Shown: piece after piece, positions 35,058-43,604 of the stretch
Position numbering within the stretch: the stretch's first letter is position 1
Layout: the number at the start of each line of letters is the position of its first letter
NCBI GenBank assembly: GCA_945870315.1
Contig: CAMBRR010000007.1
Location: 1-45,024 of the forward strand
Source of the DNA: an uncultured Bacteroidales bacterium
GTDB taxonomy: Bacteria; Bacteroidota; Bacteroidia; Bacteroidales; UBA932
Length of the DNA stretch: 45,024 bases
Direction: 5' to 3'
Notes under the pieces: model-generated
What the model saw: only the letters and a program-made list of their open reading frames with translations
What the model was told of the DNA's origin: nothing
Database searches by the model: none
Position numbers and translations under genes: made by a program

Positions 35058-36149
35058 TTATTTCCCAACTTCATACCCGGTAAGATTTTTCAAGCCTGGT
35101 ATTCCATAATAAGATTCGACGATGTCTCCTCGTATCTGAACCTTTTTTCCGAGCAAAGCGGGATTGTCCACAAGATTGAGCGCATCTCTTATGCTTCCTG
35201 AGGGCAACTGGACTGACAGACAGGTCTGTTTGTCATCTGATGAGGACCTGGAACCTAGCAGGATATTGGTCCTGGCAGAGAAAGGAGCGTCGAACGAAGC
35301 GGAGGAACTTGTAAGGTCGCCTCCCACAATATATCCGCTTACCCATACATTCTGCGCGCCTATTTCGTTTCGTGCCTGATAAACAGTCAGCACCTCTGAT
35401 GTCTCAGTCTGTGTGCCACCATCCCCACCAATGGTACAGATGGCCTCGGTCCAAGTCCTGGACGTATCCACAGACACGGTTATTCTTCCAGAATTTGAAG
35501 ATGATGAAGCTACCCTTACCCCTATGGTAATCACCTCACACGGTTCTAAAGTCCTGGTCATCAGAGTTTTGTCTTTATTGGACGCATTCAGCACAAGGGA
35601 CACCGGTCCGGGATTGAAATATGCGATTCTCTTTTCAGAATAGCCATACATCAACTTTCCATCCTTTGATTTGAGAAAAAGTACGCCATCAGGATATTCG
35701 GTCAGAAATTCCGGTCCTATTTTCAGCTTGACTCCACTGCTGAGCTGCGTGCAGACTAATTTGACATCCACGACTTCAGATGCCTTTACCTGTATGCACT
35801 GCTCGTCCCCGAAAACAGGGCAGTCAAAACCCGGAAGTTCTGCCAGAGAAGAAACGATTTTTATTGTATAACTTCCAGCCGGCACAGCCATCTGCTCTGG
35901 AGAATCTCCGAAGCGACCATCATAAACCGGCTTTCCGTCCGAGTTGGTCACAGTCAGGATGAAATCACTTGTATCAGGGAGTTCCAGACCTGAAGAATAC
36001 AAGGCTTTTGTCAATTCATCACAGGAAAGGCGTATCGCCCCCTCTCCTCTTTTTTCCAGCATTTCACACGAAACGGCAGCGAAGGTGCCGAAGGACAGGC
36101 TTACTACTTGCAGCAATCCCATCAAAATCCTTTTCACACAAGAGTTCAT
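35058..36149 (-). CDS. DUF4493/DUF6359-like lipoprotein upstream of susC
   Basis: The start ATG 36149 gives 363 residues with a signal ending FGTFAAVSC (Cys24); the frame stays open 90 bp upstream but without a signal. The N-terminal half resembles DUF4493 (GAIRLSCDELTKALYSSGLE, FILTVTNSDGKPVYDGRFGD, MAVPAGSYTIKIVSS). The C-terminal 120 residues resemble DUF6359 (VYQARNEIGAQNVWVSGYIV, SARTNILLGSRSS, VQLPSGSIRDALNLVDNPAL), an OB-like beta domain. It is transcribed from its own promoter, and its stop codon abuts the -33 box of the susC promoter. The function is unknown; surface binding linked to the SusCD system is inferred from position. Confidence 0.75.
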   Translation of the reverse strand: MNSCVKRILMGLLQVVSLSFGTFAAVSCEMLEKRGEGAIRLSCDELTKALYSSGLELPDTSDFILTVTNSDGKPVYDGRFGDSPEQMAVPAGSYTIKIVSSLAELPGFDCPVFGDEQCIQVKASEVVDVKLVCTQLSSGVKLKIGPEFLTEYPDGVLFLKSKDGKLMYGYSEKRIAYFNPGPVSLVLNASNKDKTLMTRTLEPCEVITIGVRVASSSSNSGRITVSVDTSRTWTEAICTIGGDGGTQTETSEVLTVYQARNEIGAQNVWVSGYIVGGDLTSSSASFDAPFSARTNILLGSRSSSDDKQTCLSVQLPSGSIRDALNLVDNPALLGKKVQIRGDIVESYYGIPGLKNLTGYEVGK

Positions 36150-36188
36150 ATACAAATTTTTAATATCCTCGCAACCTGCGGGACGCCG

Positions 36189-36196
36189 CAAAAATA
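36189..36196 (-). promoter_or_regulatory. -7 box for the DUF4493/DUF6359-like gene
   Basis: TATTTTTG on the minus strand matches TAnnTTTG, 39 bp before the ATG. No good TTTG is seen at the expected -33 distance, consistent with an activator-dependent promoter. Confidence 0.5.
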
Positions 36197-36273
36197 TGTA
36201 ATGGGAACTATTGTATGCTCTAAAAAAACAAAAATCCAAAAAAGTTTTTGTTTATTTTGAATTTTGAAAGTGT

Positions 36274-36323
36274 GGGACGAATTTTCTTATTGCTGGGACG
36301 AATAAAAAAATTCACGGGACAAT
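36274..36323. repeat. Three direct repeats with exact 21-bp period
   Basis: GGGACGAAT at 36274-36282 and 36295-36303, and GGGACAAT at 36316-36323. They lie upstream of the DUF4493/DUF6359-like gene's -7 box. Nine-base repeats with 12-base spacers place all copies on one face of the helix. The rest of the 275-bp gap between this gene and uvrD is AT-rich with nothing else recognisable. Confidence 0.6.
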
Positions 36324-36424
36324 CACAATCACTGCGATCATCCCGCTACTTAACCTAAACTTAAACTATGAAAAACTTCGATGCAAGTTTAAGCATAATT
36401 TCCTAGAAATACAACAAAATACAA

Positions 36425-38842
36425 CTAAATCACCCTAATCTTAGCATATTTTAGCAACAAAACCTTTTCGCCATAGCTATCAAATGAAATTTTCGCTTTC
36501 AAATCGGCGCCACTTCCATAAATTGAAATAATTTTACCGATGCCGAAACGGTTGTGTTCAACCCTTTGACCTGCTTTGAGCTCGAGTATCGGAGTAGGAA
36601 CAAAATCTTCATCAGGTTTACGGACATCCTTTATCTCAACTGACGGTTTACGGGAGGCCGTCGTCTCGTATGACGGTTTACGGGAGACAGCGGTATCAGT
36701 TGACGGTTTACGGGAGACCGGACTCTGTTGCCAGAAGGAAGGCCTCACACGGCCGAAAGACCAGCCTGTATTATCCTCAGACTCATCCTCATCGGATGCA
36801 GAAATAGGGTTTTCTATGAATTTCCTGTCAATTTCCTTTACAAACCGGCTCGGGGAATTGCTTTCGTGCTTGCCATTGCGCATCCTTGTCGAAGCGAAAC
36901 TCAAGAAGAGCATCTTCATTGCCCGCGTCATAGCCACATAGAACAACCGTCTTTCCTCCTCGATTTCACTCTCGGATGACCACATACCACCTGATGGAAA
37001 AATATTTTCCTCCATACCGGCGACGAACACATATGGAAACTCCAGGCCTTTTGACGAATGGACGGTCATCAATGCAACCCTGTTAGAAGAATCCTCGTCA
37101 TCTTCCATATCCACCGAACTCAACAGGGACACATTTTCAAGATAGTCCGACAGAGTGACTATTCCAAGGTTGTCATCTGTCATCTCGGCATCATCCCCAA
37201 TGGTTCCTTCTGCCTGCATCTGCTCAAACACCTCTGCGTGGCGTTCGTCATTGAAAGCGCTCACACTGTTGAGGAGTTCCTCCACGTTGGCTGTCCGGGA
37301 CTGTCCCTCAATGGAAGTATCTGAACGATACATCTGCAGAAGTCCAGAATCGATTGCGATGGCAGAGGTGACAGTGACGGCAGATTCTCCCCTAGCCCTG
37401 ACGGCTAGCCTATCAATCATATCGCAGAAGGCCCTAATCTTGTCAATTGCAGCCTTTTTCAATCCGAATTGCTCCAAATCCTGAGAATAAGCGGCCCTGA
37501 AAAGTGATATGTCCGAAGCTCTCGCTGCTGCCATCAGTGCAGCCAATGACGTTTCACCGATACCTCTCGCTGGTTTGTTCACAACTCGTTTGAAGGACTC
37601 GTCATCGTTGACATTTGCTACAAGCTTGAAATAAGCCATCATATCCTTGACCTCAACCCTGTCGAAGAAAGAATTGCCCGAATAAATCATATATGGAAGA
37701 TTTCTCTTCCTAAGGGCCTCCTCTATCGCCCTGGACTGCGCGTTGGTCCTGTAGAGAATTGCAAAGTCCTGATATTTAGCCGAATCCTGATGGATATGCG
37801 AAACAATTTCATTGGCAATCATCACGGCTTCCTCTGTTTCAGCATATGCTTTGAGCAGCCTGATGCGCCGCCCCTGCTCTCCTTCTGAATAACATTTCTT
37901 CGGAATCCTTGCGCTGTTACGCTCGATAAGGGAATTGGCCGCATCCACTATGACCTTGGTGGAACGATAGTTCTGCTCCAGACGGAACATATGCAGCTGA
38001 GGATAATCCTTCTGGAAATTCAGGATATTCTCAATCTTTGCACCGCGGAATGCATAAATCGACTGGGAATCATCCCCGACGACACATATATTATGGTGAA
38101 ACTGGCTCAGTTTCTTCAAGATAAGGTACTGGGCACGATTAGTATCCTGATACTCATCCACCATAATATAATCGAAACGGGAAGCTATCGACTCCAGAGC
38201 TTCAGGGGAATCCCTCAGCAAGATATTCATATTCAATAGAATATCATCAAAATCCATCACTCCTGCACGACGGCACTTCTGGTCATAAAGAAGGTAGATG
38301 TCGCATATGCGGGGCTTCTTGGCTATGGTATCGTTCCTGATGGCGTTGGGATTGGCCTTATAGGCTTCAGCCGTGCATAAATTGTTCTTGGCCATCGATA
38401 TACGGCTGAGGACATCCTTTGGCTTATATACCTTTTCGTCCAGAGACAATTCCTTCAGGCAAGCCTTGATGGCGCTGACAGAATCGCTGGTATCATAAAT
38501 GGTAAAACTTTGTGGATAACCCAAAGTTTCAGCATACTCCCTGAGAAATCTGATAAACACCGAATGGAAGGTCCCCATATAGAGACGGCCGGCCTTGCGT
38601 CCTCCCACCATATTTGAAATCCTCTCCTTCATTTCCGAAGCGGCCTTCTTCGTAAATGTCAATGCCAGAATTCTAGCCGGATCACACCCATTTTCAAGGA
38701 TATACGCGATCCTGCTGGTCAAAACCCTGGTCTTCCCAGACCCCGCACCTGCTACTATCAGCACCGGTCCGTCCACACAACTCACAGCAAGCCTCTGTTC
38801 ACTGTTGAGTCCCTCTAAAATAGCTCTGCAATTGTTTTCCAT
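36425..38842 (-). CDS. uvrD: UvrD/PcrA-family 3'-5' DNA helicase
   Basis: This 805-residue superfamily 1A helicase acts in DNA repair and in clearing replication and transcription conflicts. Visible motifs are the Q-motif LNSEQRLAV, Walker A AGAGSGKT (residues 31-38), motif II VDEYQDTN, motif III GDDSQSIYAFRGA, motif IV LEQNYRS, motif V VHSSKGLEFPYVFV and motif VI EERRLFYVAMTRA. The C-terminal linker has a tandem SRKPS repeat, followed by the PcrA-type Tudor-like end (GQRVEHNRFGIGKIISIYG). Length is usual for the family. It is transcribed divergently from nqrA across a 74-bp gap whose -7-like boxes (TAATTTCG and TATCTTCG) are both degenerate. Confidence 0.96.
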   Translation of the reverse strand: MENNCRAILEGLNSEQRLAVSCVDGPVLIVAGAGSGKTRVLTSRIAYILENGCDPARILALTFTKKAASEMKERISNMVGGRKAGRLYMGTFHSVFIRFLREYAETLGYPQSFTIYDTSDSVSAIKACLKELSLDEKVYKPKDVLSRISMAKNNLCTAEAYKANPNAIRNDTIAKKPRICDIYLLYDQKCRRAGVMDFDDILLNMNILLRDSPEALESIASRFDYIMVDEYQDTNRAQYLILKKLSQFHHNICVVGDDSQSIYAFRGAKIENILNFQKDYPQLHMFRLEQNYRSTKVIVDAANSLIERNSARIPKKCYSEGEQGRRIRLLKAYAETEEAVMIANEIVSHIHQDSAKYQDFAILYRTNAQSRAIEEALRKRNLPYMIYSGNSFFDRVEVKDMMAYFKLVANVNDDESFKRVVNKPARGIGETSLAALMAAARASDISLFRAAYSQDLEQFGLKKAAIDKIRAFCDMIDRLAVRARGESAVTVTSAIAIDSGLLQMYRSDTSIEGQSRTANVEELLNSVSAFNDERHAEVFEQMQAEGTIGDDAEMTDDNLGIVTLSDYLENVSLLSSVDMEDDEDSSNRVALMTVHSSKGLEFPYVFVAGMEENIFPSGGMWSSESEIEEERRLFYVAMTRAMKMLFLSFASTRMRNGKHESNSPSRFVKEIDRKFIENPISASDEDESEDNTGWSFGRVRPSFWQQSPVSRKPSTDTAVSRKPSYETTASRKPSVEIKDVRKPDEDFVPTPILELKAGQRVEHNRFGIGKIISIYGSGADLKAKISFDSYGEKVLLLKYAKIRVI
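36611..36720 (-). repeat. 30-bp tandem repeat in uvrD
   Basis: TGACGGTTTACGGGAG recurs at 36641, 36671 and 36701 with an exact 30-bp period, plus a decayed copy near 36611. It encodes a ten-residue unit (SRKPS plus five variable residues) in the helicase linker. Confidence 0.85.
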
Positions 38843-38916
38843 AACGGCGGCGAAATTACAAAAAAATTGTGTATCTTCGCGGCGGTTTTTCGAAAATACT
38901 CAAAACAGTTTTTATA

Positions 38917-40272
38917 ATGTCAAACAACATCTATTTGAAACAAGGTCTGAATATTCCGATTAACGGAGCAGCAGACCAAACGACCAAGAAGGTGATTGTT
39001 CCTGATATTGTGGCCGTTAAACCGACTGATTTCAGGGGTTTCATCCCGAAACTCCTTGTCAGGGAAGGTGATAAGGTCCTTGCCGGAACACCCATATTGG
39101 CAGACAAGATGTCTCAAAGCGTAGTCCTGACATCACCGGTCAGCGGAACCGTAGCCGAAGTTGTCAGGGGCGAGAAAAGAAAGTTGCTTGAAGTTCGCAT
39201 CAAAGCAGATGAAAAACAGGAGTATGTTGATTTCGGAGTAAAAAAAGTGGCGGATCTCTCAAAGGATGAGATCAAGGACGCAATTCTCAAGGCCGGTCTT
39301 TGGCCTGCTATCGTCCAGAGGCCATACGGAATCATCGCAAATCCTGAAATCAGTCCAAAGGCAATTTTCGTTTCGGCTTTCAACACTGCACCTCTTGCAG
39401 CAAATGCCGAATTCGCATTCAGAGACGATTTCGAACACATTCAGACAGCAGTAAATGCTCTCGGCAAACTCACCCCAGGTGGAGTTCACTTCAGTCTGAA
39501 CGAAGAAAATTATTCCGGTTCTCCATTCCACAAGATTGAAAATGTCATCCAGCACACTTTCAGCGGGAAACACCCGGCAGGAAATGTCGGAGTGCAGATC
39601 AGCCACATCAGCCCAATCAAGAAAGGCGAGACAGTGTGGACCGTTTCTCTGCTGATGCTTGCAGCCATCGGAAAACTGTTCAACACAGGTAAATTCGATG
39701 CAAGCCGCAAGGTAGCGATAACAGGTCCTAAGGCCATCGGTCCGTGCTATGTGGATGCAATCGAGGGTATGAGCATCAGAGACCTCAAAGGCTTCTTCAA
39801 CGAAGATGAGAACCTTAGGTTCATCAGCGGCGACCCTCTTACCGGAAAGAACGTAGGAAAGGACGGTTTCCTTGGTTTCTTCGACAATCAGGTTACGATT
39901 CTTGAAGAAGGAAACAAGTTTGAAATGTTCGGATGGGCAAAACCGGTAAGGTGCAGCCAGTTCAGTTCTTCCCGCACCTATTTCTCCTGGCTCACGCCGA
40001 AGAAGAAATATGATATGGACACCAACCTCCACGGCGGAGAGCGCGCATTCGTGCTCAACGACGTCTATGGCAAAGTGCTTCCAATGGACATCTTCCCTGT
40101 ATTCCTGCTTAAGGCCTGCCTTGCAGGAGACATCGACAAGATGGAGAAATACGGCATATATGAGGTTCTCGAGGAAGATTTCGCTCTCTGCGAATATGTC
40201 TGCCCTTCAAAAATTGAAATCCAGCAGATTATCTCCGACGGTATCGCATTGATGATGAAAGAAATGTGCTAA
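38917..40272 (+). CDS. nqrA: Na+-translocating NADH:quinone reductase subunit A
   Basis: This 451-residue cytoplasm-facing subunit of Na+-NQR is thought to take part in ubiquinone/menaquinone binding. The start ATG 38917 opens MSNNIYLKQGLNIPINGAAD, the usual NqrA beginning (LKKGLDIPI-type); the frame extends 48 bp upstream without conserved sequence. Other NqrA features are VKPTDFRGFIPKLLVREGD, LLEVRIKADEKQEYVDFG, GPKAIGPCYVDAIEGM and the C-terminal ALCEYVCPSKIEIQQIISDG. It is first in the nqrABCDEF operon, with 12 bp to nqrB. The complex couples NADH oxidation to sodium export. Confidence 0.97.
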   Translation: MSNNIYLKQGLNIPINGAADQTTKKVIVPDIVAVKPTDFRGFIPKLLVREGDKVLAGTPILADKMSQSVVLTSPVSGTVAEVVRGEKRKLLEVRIKADEKQEYVDFGVKKVADLSKDEIKDAILKAGLWPAIVQRPYGIIANPEISPKAIFVSAFNTAPLAANAEFAFRDDFEHIQTAVNALGKLTPGGVHFSLNEENYSGSPFHKIENVIQHTFSGKHPAGNVGVQISHISPIKKGETVWTVSLLMLAAIGKLFNTGKFDASRKVAITGPKAIGPCYVDAIEGMSIRDLKGFFNEDENLRFISGDPLTGKNVGKDGFLGFFDNQVTILEEGNKFEMFGWAKPVRCSQFSSSRTYFSWLTPKKKYDMDTNLHGGERAFVLNDVYGKVLPMDIFPVFLLKACLAGDIDKMEKYGIYEVLEEDFALCEYVCPSKIEIQQIISDGIALMMKEMC

Positions 40273-40284
40273 AGCTTAGAATTT

Positions 40285-41469
40285 ATGAACGGATTAAGAA
40301 AAATAGTTGACAAAATCAAGCCGACCTTTGAAAAAGGCGGCAAACTCGGATTCCTTCATTCCACATTCGACGCTTTCGAGACATTTCTTTTTGTTCCTGA
40401 CACCGTTACCCGCAAGGGTTCTCACGTGAGGGACTGCGTCGATTTGAAGAGAGTTATGATTATGGTTGTGCTCGCCCTCGTGCCTGCAATGCTCTTCGGC
40501 ATCTGGAACACGGGATACCAGCACAAGCTTGCCTTCGGTCTTACAGACTGGGGCTTCTGGAATATGGTATGGTATGGAATTCTCAAAGTTGTTCCTCTAT
40601 ACCTTGTATCTTATATCGTTGGTCTGGCCATCGAGTTCACCTCAGCCCAGATCAAAGGTCACGAAGTAAACGAAGGTTATCTCGTTTCAGGAATGCTCAT
40701 TCCTCTTATCGTGCCTGTGGATGTGCCTCTGTGGATGCTTGCAATCGCTGTTGCCTTTGCAGTAATCATAGGAAAGGAAGTCTTCGGAGGTACCGGAATG
40801 AACATCTGGAACCCTGCTCTCCTCGCTAGAGCCTTCCTCTTCTTCTCATACCCTAGCAAGATGTCCGGTGACACTGTTTGGACCGGCGGCGTTGCAAGAT
40901 GGGCAGCAGAAGGAAAGGCATTCCAGTGTGGCGAGGGTCTGGTGGACGGTTTTTCAGGAGCCACTCCTCTTGCACACGCATCAATGGACGGTCTTGCACA
41001 GGCAAATACATCTTTCCTGGATATGTTCCTCGGTACCATTCCCGGTGCTGTGGGTGAGACTTCAGCTGTTGCCATCCTCATCGGAGCTGTCATTCTTCTC
41101 TGGACAGGGGTTGCAAGCTGGAAGATTATGTTCTCCTCTGTTCTTGGAGGTCTTGCCATAGGCTATCTGGGATATGCAGTAGGCGCAACCGACCTGCCAG
41201 GTTACTATCAGCTCGTAATGGGTGGTTTCCTCTTCGGTACCGTATTTATGGCAACTGACCCTGTAACTTCAGCTCAGACCGAATGCGGCAAATGGATATA
41301 CGGATTCCTGATTGGTGCTCTTGCAGTGACCGTAAGGCTTTGGAACCCTGGTTATCCGGAAGGAATGATGCTGGCAATCCTGCTTATGAACACCTTTGCA
41401 CCGCTGATTGACCATTATGTGATCGAATTCTCACTCAAGAGAAAGGCAAAAAAAGTTACAATCGCTTAA
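40285..41469 (+). CDS. nqrB: Na+-NQR subunit B
   Basis: This 394-residue inner-membrane subunit has about ten hydrophobic helices. It carries the covalent FMN site SGAT with Thr227 in DGFSGATPLAHA, and also helps form the sodium channel and the riboflavin and quinone sites. GTGMNIWNPALLARAFLFF and FMATDPVTSAQT are family landmarks. Length is close to the family norm of about 410. It sits between nqrA and nqrC with gaps of 12 bp each. Confidence 0.97.
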   Translation: MNGLRKIVDKIKPTFEKGGKLGFLHSTFDAFETFLFVPDTVTRKGSHVRDCVDLKRVMIMVVLALVPAMLFGIWNTGYQHKLAFGLTDWGFWNMVWYGILKVVPLYLVSYIVGLAIEFTSAQIKGHEVNEGYLVSGMLIPLIVPVDVPLWMLAIAVAFAVIIGKEVFGGTGMNIWNPALLARAFLFFSYPSKMSGDTVWTGGVARWAAEGKAFQCGEGLVDGFSGATPLAHASMDGLAQANTSFLDMFLGTIPGAVGETSAVAILIGAVILLWTGVASWKIMFSSVLGGLAIGYLGYAVGATDLPGYYQLVMGGFLFGTVFMATDPVTSAQTECGKWIYGFLIGALAVTVRLWNPGYPEGMMLAILLMNTFAPLIDHYVIEFSLKRKAKKVTIA

Positions 41470-41481
41470 TATATATAAGGT

Positions 41482-42327
41482 ATGAATACAAACAGTAACG
41501 TATATACAATAATATATTCGACTATCCTTGTAGTGGTAGTTGCTGCGGTTCTGGCTTTCGCTGCCTCTGCGCTCAAACCGATGCAGGATGAGAATATCAA
41601 GAAAGAAACCATCACACAGGTACTCTCTGCGGCAGCTCAGGCTGATGAAAGTGTAACTATTTCAGAAGACGTAGTTGCAATGTATGCCGAGATGGCTGTA
41701 GATGCATTCTATGTCGATGGCAACGGTGTTATCGGAGAACATATGAACATCGGAAAAGAGAACAAGGCTGACATCAAAGTCGAGTCTACATCTTATCTGA
41801 AGGCTCAGAATGACATTATCAAGAAGATTGAGGCCGGACAGACTGAACTTCTTTCCACCCTGGCTCTACCTGTTTATGTCATTAAAGTCAACTCTCTCAC
41901 AGTCAATGTAATACCTTGCTATGGAGCTGGTCTGTGGGGTCCAATCTGGGGATATATTGCCGTTGCAGAAGACGGCAGGACCCTAGACGGTGCCATTTTC
42001 GACCACAAGAGTGAAACTCCAGGTCTTGGAGCAAAGATTGCCGAAAAGCCTTTCTACAGCCAGTTCCAAGGCAAGAAGTTCGGTGAGGGTGAAAAGATTT
42101 TCGACGTTGTAAAAGGCGGTGCCAACGGTGCTGAGAACGGAGTTGACGCAATCAGCGGCGCGACCATCACTTCACAGTCCCTCGGCAAGACAATCAACAC
42201 CTGGGCAAAATACTATCAACCATATCTCAATTCCCTTGCAGCACAGACAGATACTGAAACTGAAGAAAGTGCAGAAACTGAAGAAAATGCAGAAGTTGAA
42301 GATGCAACCGTAACAGAGGAGGAATAA
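41482..42327 (+). CDS. nqrC: Na+-NQR subunit C with acidic C-terminal tail
   Basis: This 281-residue protein has one N-terminal transmembrane helix ([20 protein letters not shown]) and a periplasmic FMN-binding domain. The covalent FMN site is Thr228 in [12 protein letters not shown], and [21 protein letters not shown] strands are present ([16 protein letters not shown]). Beyond the normal end (near [10 protein letters not shown]) there are about 25 extra Glu/Thr-rich residues ([20 protein letters not shown]). Electrons are thought to pass through its FMN within the complex. It lies 2 bp before nqrD. Confidence 0.96.
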   Translation: MNTNSNVYTIIYSTILVVVVAAVLAFAASALKPMQDENIKKETITQVLSAAAQADESVTISEDVVAMYAEMAVDAFYVDGNGVIGEHMNIGKENKADIKVESTSYLKAQNDIIKKIEAGQTELLSTLALPVYVIKVNSLTVNVIPCYGAGLWGPIWGYIAVAEDGRTLDGAIFDHKSETPGLGAKIAEKPFYSQFQGKKFGEGEKIFDVVKGGANGAENGVDAISGATITSQSLGKTINTWAKYYQPYLNSLAAQTDTETEESAETEENAEVEDATVTEEE

Positions 42328-42329
42328 AG

Positions 42330-42953
42330 ATGAAAGATTTTAATTTGAAAGAAACTCTGCTCAACCCTATTTTCAAGGGCAACCCTATCTCTGTCCTTGT
42401 ATTGGGTATCTGTTCCTCACTTGCAGTAACAGTTCAGCTCAAAGGAGCATGCGTTATGGCACTTTCCGTGACCATAGTTACGGCTCTTTCCAGCCTTGTG
42501 GTTTCATTGCTCAGGAACACCATTCCTAACAGAATCCGAATCATCGTCCAGCTGGTTGTGGTTGCCCTTATGGTAATCCTCGTTGACCAGGTACTCAAGG
42601 CATTTGCCTACCCTGTCAGCAAGACCTTGTCAGTGTATATTGGTCTTATCATCACCAACTGTATCGTGATGGGACGTATTGAAGCCTTCGCCCTTGGAAA
42701 CAAGCCGATTCCTTCATTCCTCGACGGTCTTGGCAACGGTCTCGGTTATGGTCTGATTCTCATCGTGGTAGCATTCTTCCGTGAACTTCTGGGAAGCGGC
42801 ACCCTCTTCGGATTCAGAATCATCCCTGAGTCATTCTATGACCTGGGCTATATGAATAACGGTCTTATGATTCTCCCTCCGATGGCGCTCATCCTTTTGG
42901 GATGCATCATCTGGATACAGAGGGCAATACAGAAAGATCTTCAGGAGAAATAA
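42330..42953 (+). CDS. nqrD: Na+-NQR subunit D
   Basis: This 207-residue inner-membrane protein has six hydrophobic helices. NqrD and NqrE are inverted-topology homologues that share an intramembrane 2Fe-2S centre. Family motifs include [38 protein letters not shown] and [10 protein letters not shown]. The Cys in ICSSLA and in TNCIVMGR are the expected cluster ligands. It lies 2 bp after nqrC and 18 bp before nqrE. Confidence 0.97.
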   Translation: MKDFNLKETLLNPIFKGNPISVLVLGICSSLAVTVQLKGACVMALSVTIVTALSSLVVSLLRNTIPNRIRIIVQLVVVALMVILVDQVLKAFAYPVSKTLSVYIGLIITNCIVMGRIEAFALGNKPIPSFLDGLGNGLGYGLILIVVAFFRELLGSGTLFGFRIIPESFYDLGYMNNGLMILPPMALILLGCIIWIQRAIQKDLQEK

Positions 42954-42971
42954 ACACAAAACTCGAATACA

Positions 42972-43589
42972 ATGGCAGATTATATTAGCTTGTTCGTAAA
43001 GTCAATTTTCGTTGACAATATGATATTCGCCTATTTCCTCGGTATGTGCTCATACCTGGCGGTATCAAAGAATGTGAAGACAGCCAACGGTTTGGGTGTT
43101 GCTGTTATCTTCGTACTCCTTGTGACTCTCCCTATCAACTACCTGCTCAACCAGTATATCCTCAGACCTGGAGCGCTGGCTTGGCTTGACGAGAAATATG
43201 CATCGGTTGACCTGAGTTTCCTCAGCTTCATCATCTTCATTGCAGTCATCGCAGCCATCGTGCAGATTGTTGAAATGGTAGTAGAGAAATTTGCTCCGGC
43301 TCTTTACTCACAGCTCGGTATTTTCCTTCCTCTGATTGCAGTGAACTGCGCCATCCTCGGAGGTTCTCTCTTTATGCAGGAAAGGGATTTCGTGAATGTG
43401 GGAGAAGCAGCAACTTATGCGCTCGGTTCCGGAATCGGATGGTGGCTTGCCATCGTAGCGCTTGCAGCAATCAGGGAGAAGCTTTCGTACTCACACGTTC
43501 CTGCACCTCTTAAAGGTCTGGGAATCACGTTCATCACCGTAGGTCTGATGGGTATAGCCTTTATGACCTTCATGGGCATTCAGTTATAA
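42972..43589 (+). CDS. nqrE: Na+-NQR subunit E
   Basis: This 205-residue inner-membrane protein has six helices and is the partner of Nqr[21 protein letters not shown] and [20 protein letters not shown] hold the two Cys expected to ligate the shared 2Fe-2S centre. Length is typical (about 198-205). It is separated by 15 bp from nqrF, whose start is preceded by a good Shine-Dalgarno-like AGGAGG, unusual beside the A-rich leaders of its neighbours. Confidence 0.97.
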   Translation: MADYISLFVKSIFVDNMIFAYFLGMCSYLAVSKNVKTANGLGVAVIFVLLVTLPINYLLNQYILRPGALAWLDEKYASVDLSFLSFIIFIAVIAAIVQIVEMVVEKFAPALYSQLGIFLPLIAVNCAILGGSLFMQERDFVNVGEAATYALGSGIGWWLAIVALAAIREKLSYSHVPAPLKGLGITFITVGLMGIAFMTFMGIQL

Positions 43590-43604
43590 TAGGAGGGACA
43601 GATT

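Noticed and set aside
36611..36720. CRISPR-like array
   Set aside because: The 30-bp units are contiguous tandem repeats in frame within uvrD, without unique spacers.
39259..40032. A 257-codon minus-strand open frame
   Set aside because: It lies wholly inside nqrA on the opposite strand, and its sequence shows no domain.
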